Positions 57,329 through 64,000 of a stretch of DNA of 64,000 nucleotides are shown here, piece after piece (position 1 is the first letter of the stretch; each line of letters starts with the position of its first letter). A model generated the notes under the pieces. It was not told where the DNA came from. It saw only the letters and a program-made list of their open reading frames with translations, and made no database searches. Position numbers and translations under genes: made by a program. The stretch is from Nostoc commune NIES-4072 (GTDB taxonomy: Bacteria > Cyanobacteriota > Cyanobacteriia > Cyanobacteriales > Nostocaceae). Location: NCBI RefSeq assembly GCF_003113895.1, contig NZ_BDUD01000001.1, positions 4,227,513 to 4,291,512 of the forward strand, given 5' to 3'.

Positions 57329-57784
57329 TTAAGCGGCAACACCTTCTGTAGCACCACCGACTGAAATCCAAGCTGCAAGACCACCTTGGATTTCCACTAC
57401 CTTAGGACTTACGCAAAAATTGCTAAAAAGCTTAATTTCTCGAACCGCCAAGACGCCAAGAGCGCCGAGAATTCGTAGAGTGTGCGTAAGTCCTATACCT
57501 CAACAAACCCTTCTCCTCTGAGAATTTGTGCAGCCTGGGTTGATTGTTCGTCACTGTCGCCATAAATATAAATATGGCGTTCTTTATGTAGAGCAGATTT
57601 GGCTCTAGATGCCAAATCATTTAATGGGATGGGTATTGCTCCACTGATCCGACCGTTATTGTAGGTGTGGCGATGCCTAACGGCGGGCTGCGCCTACGCG
57701 CACATCAACAATTGTAAAACCTGGTTGACCCCATTGCAGGCGGGTCTTTAACTCATGGACATTAGCAACTGAATTATTACTCAT
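57329..57784 (-). pseudogene. Rhodanese-domain gene broken by two insertions
   Basis: From ATG 57784: MSNNSVANVHELKTRLQWGQ then PGFTIVDVR, a 35-bp repeat (about 57664-57697), then TYNNGRISGAIPIPLNDLAS ... HIYIYGDSDEQSTQAAQILR ... GFVEV, the 93-bp MITE copy 3, and finally VEIQGGLAAWISVGGATEG. Removing the MITE plus one TACCT restores the in-frame GFVEVVEIQGG. The C at the rhodanese active site is replaced by D (YGDSDEQST), so it may have been a non-sulfurtransferase member. Now non-functional. Confidence 0.88.
57403..57495. mobile_element. MITE family A, copy 3 (93 bp) inside a rhodanese gene
   Basis: Identical to copies at 22088 and 39206. Flanked by TACCT on each side. Confidence 0.95.
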
Positions 57785-57930
57785 AAGTTTTTTGGCTTAT
57801 CACCTCACAAGCAATTTATCAAAAATCCCCGTTTAATTGAGTTTTCTTTACAATTAATAAAAATTTCTCGTGAATTCGCCTTCTTATCTCCTCTACTTAC
57901 CTTGCACCCAGAAGCTATAAACTATAATTT

Positions 57931-59733
57931 ATGGCATCTACTATTCAAGCTCTACCAACAGAAGTCGTATATCTCATTACAGCTGGTGAGGTAATAGACT
58001 GTTTCGCGTCCGTGGTGCGGGAATTGGTAGAAAATTCCCTAGACGCAGGTGCAACGCGCATTGTGGTTTCTTTATGGCCGCAGCAATGGCGAATTCGTGT
58101 TGCAGATAATGGTTGTGGAATGAACCTAGATGATTTGCAACAAGCAGCGACAGCTCATAGCACTAGTAAAATTCGCTCTAGTGCCGATTTATGGAAAATT
58201 AACAGTTTAGGATTTCGTGGTGAGGCGTTACATAGCTTAACCACTCTGGCAGATTTAGAAATTTTGAGTCGTCCTGTGAGTGGAAAATTAGGATGGCGAA
58301 TTAGCTATGGCAATGGCGGGGAAGTTGTGCAAGTTGAAGTAACTGCGATCGCACCTGGTACAGTGGTGACAGTTTCTCATCTTTTCGGTAATTGTTCATC
58401 TCGTCGTCAGGGATTGCCCACAGCAGCACAGCAAATGAAAGCCGTGCAAGCCACAATTCACCAAATCGCCCTGTGTCATCCCCACGTCACCTGGCAGATT
58501 TGGCAAAATGATCGTCAATGGTTCACTATCTCTCCAGCCGCGACAACTGGGCAACTGCTACCGCAGATTTTACCGCAAGTGCGACAAGGTGATTTACAAG
58601 AAGTCAAACTCGAAATACCCAACCCTCCCAACTCTTGTACAGACGCGATTAATCGCGTCTCTACTCCTAACTCCTGTACAGACGCGATCAATAGCGTCTC
58701 TACTCCTAACTCCTGTACAGACGCGATCAATCGCGTCTCTCCCCACTCCTCACTCACTTTAGTGGTAGGATTACCCGATCGCTGTCATCGTCATCGTCCA
58801 GATTGGGTACGTGTAGCTATCAACAGACGCATGATTAAGACACCGGAACTAGAGCAAACAATATTATCAGCATTTCACAGAACATTACCACGCGATCGCT
58901 ATCCAATTTGTTTCTTACATCTTGCTATTTCCCCCGATCAAATTAACTGGAATCGCAATCCAGCAAAAACAGAAATTTACCTCAACGAAATCATTTATTG
59001 GCAAGAGCAAATTACCCAAGCAATTAACCAAGCACTCAGCATCTCTTCTAGCAATCTCAAAGAAGCTATCCACACAACACGAGTTAGTAAATTACTCAAA
59101 GCCGCAGAAGCAAAAGGCAGCTACAATTTCAATTCTCAAAATCCTAACGAAAATCCCAACCCTTGTACAGACGCGATTAATCGCGTCTCTCCTAACTCTT
59201 TAAAAGCTGTTGCTCAAGTTAGCAACACCTATATTGTGGCGGAACATCCAGGTGGTATGTGGTTAGTGGAACAGCACATTGCCCATGAGCGAGTTTTGTA
59301 TGAGCAATTGTGTAATGATTGGCAACTTGTCCCCGTCGAACCGCCAATCATTCTTTATCAATTGTCACCAGCGCAAGTATCGCAACTGCAACGCATCGGT
59401 TTAGAAATAGAACCCTTTGGCGAACAACTTTGGGTAGTGCGAAACATCCCTGCACCTTTGCAGCAGCGAGACGATTGTGCAGAAGCAATTTTAGAACTTA
59501 GTTGGGGAGGCGACTTACAAACAGCCCAAGTAGCCGTTGCCTGTCGCAGTGCTATTCGTAATGGTACACCCATGAACCAACAAGAAATGCAGACACTTTT
59601 AGATAATTGGCAACGCACTCGCAACCCTCGCACCTGTCCCCACGGACGCCCAATTTATCTATCCTTAGAAGAATCAGCTTTAGCCCGGTTTTTCCGGCGG
59701 AATTGGGTAGTTGGTAAAAGTCATGGAATTTGA
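57931..59733 (+). CDS. mutL: DNA mismatch repair protein MutL with in-frame palindromes
   Basis: 600 residues. GHKL ATPase motifs are present: RELVENSLDAGA (catalytic Glu31), DNGCGM, SLGFRGEAL and HSTSKI. The C-terminal endonuclease region is visible as VEQHIAHERVLYEQ (the DQHAxxER motif with D-to-E change), ACRSAIRNG and CPHGRP. The N-terminal half ends near residue 330. Short repeated 13-residue units containing PNSCTDAINRVST occur near 232-270, and one more (NPCTDAINRVS) near 410 in the linker. They are encoded by palindromic DNA repeats. The total length is normal for MutL. Confidence 0.93.
   Translation: MASTIQALPTEVVYLITAGEVIDCFASVVRELVENSLDAGATRIVVSLWPQQWRIRVADNGCGMNLDDLQQAATAHSTSKIRSSADLWKINSLGFRGEALHSLTTLADLEILSRPVSGKLGWRISYGNGGEVVQVEVTAIAPGTVVTVSHLFGNCSSRRQGLPTAAQQMKAVQATIHQIALCHPHVTWQIWQNDRQWFTISPAATTGQLLPQILPQVRQGDLQEVKLEIPNPPNSCTDAINRVSTPNSCTDAINSVSTPNSCTDAINRVSPHSSLTLVVGLPDRCHRHRPDWVRVAINRRMIKTPELEQTILSAFHRTLPRDRYPICFLHLAISPDQINWNRNPAKTEIYLNEIIYWQEQITQAINQALSISSSNLKEAIHTTRVSKLLKAAEAKGSYNFNSQNPNENPNPCTDAINRVSPNSLKAVAQVSNTYIVAEHPGGMWLVEQHIAHERVLYEQLCNDWQLVPVEPPIILYQLSPAQVSQLQRIGLEIEPFGEQLWVVRNIPAPLQQRDDCAEAILELSWGGDLQTAQVAVACRSAIRNGTPMNQQEMQTLLDNWQRTRNPRTCPHGRPIYLSLEESALARFFRRNWVVGKSHGI
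58641..58738. repeat. Three palindromes at a 39-bp period inside mutL
   Basis: AGACGCGATTAATCGCGTCT at 58641-58660, and variants at 58680-58699 and 58719-58738, each preceded by CTGTAC. Period 39 bp keeps the frame (13 codons). Confidence 0.92.
59169..59188. repeat. Fourth mutL palindrome
   Basis: AGACGCGATTAATCGCGTCT, identical to the first copy, inserted in the MutL linker. Confidence 0.9.
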
Positions 59734-59804
59734 TGTTTTCAGTAAGACTTTTTGGCATTGCTGATTCCTTGTATGAAAATGATTTTGCATAATACTAAAA
59801 TCCT

Positions 59805-59835
59805 TGTAGAGACGTAGCAGTGCTACGTCTCTACA
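59805..59835. terminator. Perfect 15-bp palindrome after mutL
   Basis: TGTAGAGACGTAGCA then G then TGCTACGTCTCTACA. It may serve as a bidirectional terminator between mutL and the convergent response regulator, or be another dispersed palindrome; it shares GAGACG with the mutL units. Confidence 0.55.
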
Positions 59836-59927
59836 TCCAGATTCATACTTCAATTCAGCAACGCCGACTTTTTTACCTAATTTCTGTGTTGGGAAAGAGG
59901 TTAATAGATGATAAAGGGGAATTTAGC

Positions 59928-60320
59928 TTACTCTAGACTCCAACCCAGCACTCTTGCTACTTCAGTGGCTAATTCTAGAGGATTGAATGGTTTAGCGATC
60001 GCACTGATCATTCCCATCTGGGTATAGCGACGGCGATCGGAAGCCTGGATTTTGGCAGTTAACAAAATCACCGGAATAGTTTTGGTTAACGGATTAGCTT
60101 GTAACTTTTCAAAGGTAGCGATACCATCCATCCCTGGCATCATCACATCTAGTAAAATTGCATCTGGTTGGTAAGTCTCGGCTTTTACTATGCCCTCTTG
60201 ACCAGAACTCGCTGTCTCAACTTTCCAGCCTGCAACTGTTTCCAAGCAAATCTTAGCAACTTCTTGAATATACTGCTCGTTATCAACCACTAGAATTTGC
60301 TTTGTTGTCATTACTGCCAT
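59928..60320 (-). CDS. Single-domain response regulator
   Basis: 130 residues. Receiver fold with QILVVDNEQYIQE (acidic pocket), phospho-acceptor Asp in ILLDVMMPGMDG, LLTAK and the lysine of IAKPF. No output domain, so it probably acts as a phosphate relay or by protein contact. It overlaps the 3' end of the hybrid kinase gene by 38 bp (29 bp if the ATG at 60311 is used), implying translational coupling and a shared phosphorelay. Confidence 0.9.
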   Translation of the reverse strand: MAVMTTKQILVVDNEQYIQEVAKICLETVAGWKVETASSGQEGIVKAETYQPDAILLDVMMPGMDGIATFEKLQANPLTKTIPVILLTAKIQASDRRRYTQMGMISAIAKPFNPLELATEVARVLGWSLE

Positions 60321-63300
60321 CCTCTTGTTGGTTTAGGGTAATTCGCTGAAGTAACTCCATCATGCGTTGTTCAAATTCTTCGTTAGTCACACGCTCTTTA
60401 GTCAAAAATTCTGTATCTGGACTTAATTGGCTATTTGTAGTTTGCTCATAACGACTATAAATTAAAGGAATGTTGGAATCTTCTAAATCAGCATTTTGAA
60501 AAGTCCCAAACAAAGGTAGAGTGACATAAAAAGTGCTACCTTCGCCTAATACACTTTCAGCCCAGATGCGTCCGCCGTGCTGTTGCATAATGCTCTTACA
60601 AATTGCCAAACCTAAACCAGTACCATCATGGTTGCGTGAATCTGAGGAGTCAACTTGTTGAAAGCGCTCAAAGATACTCTCAAGTTTGTCAGATGGGATA
60701 CCGCGTCCGGTGTCTTTGACTGTCAACACAACTTCATTCTTTTGTTGTTGCACCCCCAACCAAACCGTAGATCCAGCAGACGAAAACTTAATGGCATTAC
60801 TCAGTAGATTGGTCAAAGTTTGGACAATGCGATCGCAATCTGCCAATACTTGACCGGATAAGGCAGAAATGGATAGCGTCACTCCAGCTTTGTCAGCTAG
60901 AGGCTGCATGACATTTACTGCTTGAGTAATCAGATCAACGATATTGCAGATTTCTGGTTCCATTTTCGCTTTACCCGACTCGATCCGCTCGATGTCTAGG
61001 ATGTCGTTGATTAAGCGTACCAGACGTTCGGTGCTTTCAGTAGCAATTTGCAGCAAACGTTTTCCCTGCTCTGAGTCTGTCGGTAGCAAACCACTGGTTA
61101 GCATTCCTAGAGAGCCATGAATTGAGGTTAAAGGAGTGCGGAGTTCATGACTAACAACAGAGACGAATTCATCTTTCATCCGTTCAATTTGCTTACGCTC
61201 TGTGACATCTCGCAATATAACTGTATAAAATATTTCCTTGCCCATATCAATTTTAGAGATGGAAGCCTCTGCTGGAAATTCAGTGCCATCTTTGCGACGA
61301 CCATAGATTTCACGCCGTTCTCCCATTCTGCGGGCAATATTGGGAGATTGACCAAAGTCAACCACATGTTGACGATGCATTTGTAAAAAGCGCTGCGGTA
61401 AGAGTAAATTAAGACCCTGGCCAATCACTTCCTGGGCAGAGTAGCCGAAAATTTTCTCTGCTCCTTGATTAAACAAGGTGATGGTTTGGAATCCGTTGAT
61501 GGAAATAATTGCATCATCAGCAATATCTAAAATCCGCGCAAATCGGGCTTCAGAAAATCGTAGTTCTTCCTGTGTTCGCTGACGTTCATCTAGTTGTGAC
61601 TGTAACTGTCGATTCACGTTAATTAACTCAGCAGTGCGCTCTGCTACTCTCAGTTCCAGTTCGTTGATAGCTTGTAAATTTAGAGATGAGGGAGATGAGG
61701 GAGATGAGGGAGATGAGGAAGATGAGGAAGATGAGGAAGAATTTACTTCTCTATCTCCCCCTGCTCTCCTTACTCCCCCTGCTCTCCTTACTCCCCTGCC
61801 CCCCTGCACCATACGTTGCCGCAATTTTATTCGTTCTAGGCGATTGACGATTCGGGTAACTAGTTCTGGCCCGACAATTGGCTTGCTTACAAAGTCATCA
61901 GCACCAACGCTAAACACCTGATTTACCATATTCGCATCGCTATGTACAGTGAGGAATAAGATAGGTAACTCACCCCAGCGCGAATCGTTGCGTACCAATT
62001 GGCAAAGTTCTATACCATTTTTATAGGGTAATTCCACATCTAGAATTAGCATATCTGGCGCAACTTCTTCTAAAGTACTCCAGAAATGAAGCGGGTCTTC
62101 AAGAGCGATCGCTTTGAATCCCCAAGGACTAAGTAAGGTTTGTAACAATGCTTGAATTTGCGGATCATCATCTACAACCAATATTTTAGTTTCTGCGTGG
62201 GGGCCATTTTGCGGCGATTGAGTTACTGTTTTTAATACCTGTGGTGTTCGTGAGCGAGATATTGCTGCTGTGTCGTTACCTTCAATTTCCCGACGCAATA
62301 ACTTTACCCAACTTTCAAGGTTGCTAATTTCAGATTTACTCAACCTTTTACCAGAACTCAGTAGCAATTCGATATTGCGTGCCAATTTTGAGCCAAGAGG
62401 CAACCCAAAAGTACCTAAAGATCCTGCTAAAGTATGCGCCTCTTTGGCTGCAAGTGAGAGCAATTCGAGATTTAAACTATTTTGATTTAAAGTTGCGATC
62501 GCTTGCTCTATTACCTTTACCTGCTCATCTACCCGTCCTTGAAATCGTTGCCAAATTTCCGCAACTGCCATTAGTGCTTGCTGCTGTGATTTCAGATTTG
62601 GAACCGGGGATTTTGCATAATTCCCTACTCCCTGCTCCCTACTCCCTATTCCCTCCCCCAGTTGTTTCAGACGATAGCCGATACCATAAACTGTTTCAAC
62701 CAAATCATTGGGCGCTCCTACAGCTTTGAGTTTGTGTCGTAACCCTTTGATATGAGTGCGAACAGCTTCTTCTTGTGGAGTATCTTCATAAGACCAAAGA
62801 TGTTCTAAAATCATGTCGCAGCTAAACACCCGGTGATTATTCCGCAAGAATAGTTCTAACAGAGCAAACTCTTTTGGAGTAAGTGGCAGCAGCTTGCCAG
62901 CATAAGTCACTTCACAGCTACTAGGGTCTAGCCGCAACTGAGCATACTCCAGCACAGGTTGTGAGCTTACAACTTTGCGACGCAACAGCGCCCTAATCCG
63001 AGCAACTAACTCCTCTTGATTAAAGGGTTTAACTACATAGTCATCTGCCCCTGCATCTAACCCGATTGCTTTATCATGGCTACTATCGCGCCCTGTCAAT
63101 AATAATATTGGCATTTGCAGACCACTAGACCGGATTTGACGGCAAAGACTAATGCCATCCAGTTTGGGTAACATTACATCCAGGAGGATTAAATCATAAT
63201 CGTAAGTTTGAATAAGATCCCAAGCTGCATCTCCATCAGTGGCAACTTCAACCGCATAGTTTTGGTTAGTCAAAACGGCGGTGAGTGAGTATGCATTTAA

Positions 63301-63330
63301 CTCGTCATCCTCTACAACTAAAATTTTCAT
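60283..63330 (-). CDS. Hybrid response regulator/histidine kinase (REC-wHTH-Hpt-REC-PAS-HK)
   Basis: 1,015 residues from ATG 63330 (MKILVVEDDELNAYSL), preferred over the longer start. Domains: OmpR-like receiver (1-120); winged-helix DNA-binding domain (~125-225; ELFLRNNHRVFSCDMILEHL, TVYGIGYRLK); Hpt (~265-360, with AAKEAHTLAGSLGTFG); second receiver (~385-500); a Ser/Pro-rich linker of SSSSPSSP type; PAS (~595-700); HisKA (SVVSHELRTPLTSIHGSLGM); HATPase (DTGRGIP, GTGLGLAI). A DNA-binding response regulator and a full kinase in one chain is unusual. The response regulator downstream overlaps it. Confidence 0.93.
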   Translation of the reverse strand: MKILVVEDDELNAYSLTAVLTNQNYAVEVATDGDAAWDLIQTYDYDLILLDVMLPKLDGISLCRQIRSSGLQMPILLLTGRDSSHDKAIGLDAGADDYVVKPFNQEELVARIRALLRRKVVSSQPVLEYAQLRLDPSSCEVTYAGKLLPLTPKEFALLELFLRNNHRVFSCDMILEHLWSYEDTPQEEAVRTHIKGLRHKLKAVGAPNDLVETVYGIGYRLKQLGEGIGSREQGVGNYAKSPVPNLKSQQQALMAVAEIWQRFQGRVDEQVKVIEQAIATLNQNSLNLELLSLAAKEAHTLAGSLGTFGLPLGSKLARNIELLLSSGKRLSKSEISNLESWVKLLRREIEGNDTAAISRSRTPQVLKTVTQSPQNGPHAETKILVVDDDPQIQALLQTLLSPWGFKAIALEDPLHFWSTLEEVAPDMLILDVELPYKNGIELCQLVRNDSRWGELPILFLTVHSDANMVNQVFSVGADDFVSKPIVGPELVTRIVNRLERIKLRQRMVQGGRGVRRAGGVRRAGGDREVNSSSSSSSSSSPSSPSSPSSLNLQAINELELRVAERTAELINVNRQLQSQLDERQRTQEELRFSEARFARILDIADDAIISINGFQTITLFNQGAEKIFGYSAQEVIGQGLNLLLPQRFLQMHRQHVVDFGQSPNIARRMGERREIYGRRKDGTEFPAEASISKIDMGKEIFYTVILRDVTERKQIERMKDEFVSVVSHELRTPLTSIHGSLGMLTSGLLPTDSEQGKRLLQIATESTERLVRLINDILDIERIESGKAKMEPEICNIVDLITQAVNVMQPLADKAGVTLSISALSGQVLADCDRIVQTLTNLLSNAIKFSSAGSTVWLGVQQQKNEVVLTVKDTGRGIPSDKLESIFERFQQVDSSDSRNHDGTGLGLAICKSIMQQHGGRIWAESVLGEGSTFYVTLPLFGTFQNADLEDSNIPLIYSRYEQTTNSQLSPDTEFLTKERVTNEEFEQRMMELLQRITLNQQEDGSNDNKANSSG
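61675..61740. repeat. Nine-base (GATGAGGGA-type) tandem repeat within the kinase linker
   Basis: Tandem GATGAGGGA/GATGAGGAA units on the plus strand, in the kinase gene, encode the Ser/Pro-rich linker on the minus strand. The array is likely to vary in copy number without breaking the frame. Confidence 0.7.
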
Positions 63331-63524
63331 GTTAAAAGCTTTCCAAGTTAAAATGGATACAACAGATAACAAGCAATAAACTTAAATTGCAAAATTAATT
63401 ACAGTGCTTTTGAAGTAATTAAACCACACCATTCCCTACTAGTTACATCCTCTAACTGAGTAATGATCTTTCAAGCCATAAAACTCTCAATACGCTACAA
63501 CAGAAAAAATCCTCTGTTAAACCT

Positions 63525-63929
63525 GTGAAAAAACGAGTAACTCTTACCTTCCCAAAACGCGCCGTACAAATGCCAGTCACTTACGTACTGGCCAAAGAGT
63601 TTAACGTTGCCGCTAATATTATCCGTGCCCAAGTTGCTCCAAATCAAATTGGCAAACTGGTAGTAGAACTATCGGGAGATATCGATCAATTAGATGCGGC
63701 GATTGAGTGGATGCGATCGCGCCATGTTAATGTTTCTCATACCTTAGGCGAAATTGCGATCGACGAGGATGTGTGTGTCCACTGTGGCTTGTGTACTGGG
63801 GTTTGTCCTACTGAAGCCCTCACCCTCCACCCAGAGACATACAAACTCACATTCACGCGATCGCGTTGTATCGTCTGTGAACAGTGTATCCCCACTTGTC
63901 CTGTACAAGCAATCTCCACTAACCTTTAA
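63525..63929 (+). CDS. NIL-domain ferredoxin (2x[4Fe-4S])
   Basis: 134 residues from GTG 63525. The first ~80 residues form a NIL/ACT-like domain (VTLTFPKRAVQMPVTYVLAK, FNVAANIIRAQVAPNQIGKL). Two clusters follow: CVHCGLCTGVCP and CIVCEQCIPTCP, each CxxCxxCxxxCP. NIL domains are known from methionine-uptake and similar proteins; with ferredoxins they are widespread in cyanobacteria and anaerobes. Role unknown, perhaps electron transfer in sulfur metabolism. Confidence 0.9.
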   Translation: MKKRVTLTFPKRAVQMPVTYVLAKEFNVAANIIRAQVAPNQIGKLVVELSGDIDQLDAAIEWMRSRHVNVSHTLGEIAIDEDVCVHCGLCTGVCPTEALTLHPETYKLTFTRSRCIVCEQCIPTCPVQAISTNL

Positions 63930-64000
63930 CAATCCAAAATCCAAAATCTAAAATCCAAAATTCATATTATCCCAGCTTAAACACATCCGCTATTACACCA
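63930..64000. repeat. ATCCAAA heptamers at the right edge
   Basis: Tandem ATCCAAA-type heptamers follow the ferredoxin gene. The window ends before any further gene. Confidence 0.55.

Noticed and set aside
57403..57495. TA-duplication (IS630/mariner-type) MITE
   Set aside because: Removing the element with a TA duplication leaves a stop in the rhodanese frame, while a 5-bp TACCT duplication restores it.

Overview
The window looks like chromosomal DNA of a filamentous, heterocyst-type cyanobacterium (Nostoc/Anabaena-like). The inference rests on the many GCGATCGC (HIP1) octamers, AT-rich spacers, heptamer-type short tandem repeats, and gene content: aerobic Mg-protoporphyrin ester cyclase AcsF, a helical carotenoid protein, XisI, a DUF2996 protein, an Uma2-family protein and cyanobacterial multi-domain sensor kinases. 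No rRNA, tRNA, CRISPR array, prophage or conjugative module was seen.

Layout. 1-9.8 kb: the 3' part of an SLH-anchored GHL10 protein, an orphan efflux adaptor, then a gene graveyard (SDR, glutaminase and MFS fragments around a MITE, a 21-bp repeat array), a TMEM175 channel, xisI with a broken xisH, a small transaldolase and an aquaporin relic. 9.8-20.3 kb: an unusual cNMP-binding/AAA+/membrane polyferredoxin fusion, a TPR-like repeat protein and a 1,814-residue Ser/Thr-kinase/AAA/GAF/histidine-kinase. 20.3-32.1 kb: a 22-unit 21-bp array, hisC, a pseudouridine synthase, a VOC protein, fdhD, a serine hydrolase, an Uma2 protein, an IS200/IS605 element inserted in a helical carotenoid protein gene, and a YdeP/FdhF-type molybdoenzyme that FdhD probably serves. 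32.1-44.6 kb: a phased palindrome array and nested repeats upstream of the molybdoenzyme, then carbonic anhydrase, aroA, a PEP-CTERM-like protein, phoD, acsF, and TM2 and DUF2996 proteins. 44.6-64 kb: a NYN/LOTUS RNase-like protein, an M15 peptidase, mnmG, a GspC/PilP-like protein, a GHL10/aspartic-protease-like fusion, a VapBC-type pair, an adenosine-deaminase-family enzyme, a MITE-broken rhodanese gene, mutL with in-frame palindromes, a hybrid kinase plus response regulator, and a NIL-ferredoxin.

The most distinctive theme is small mobile and repeated DNA. Three identical 93-bp MITEs each have a perfect 5-bp target duplication. A second 124-134 bp MITE family and a 157-bp one are present, with nesting. 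IS605 has split a carotenoid-protein gene, and three separate arrays use a 21-bp (or 42-bp) lattice. In several cases the empty site can be rebuilt by eye and restores a reading frame. The other standout is the cNMP/sigma54-type AAA+/ferredoxin fusion, whose sigma54-contacting loop is missing. No complete new defence or biosynthetic system was evident.
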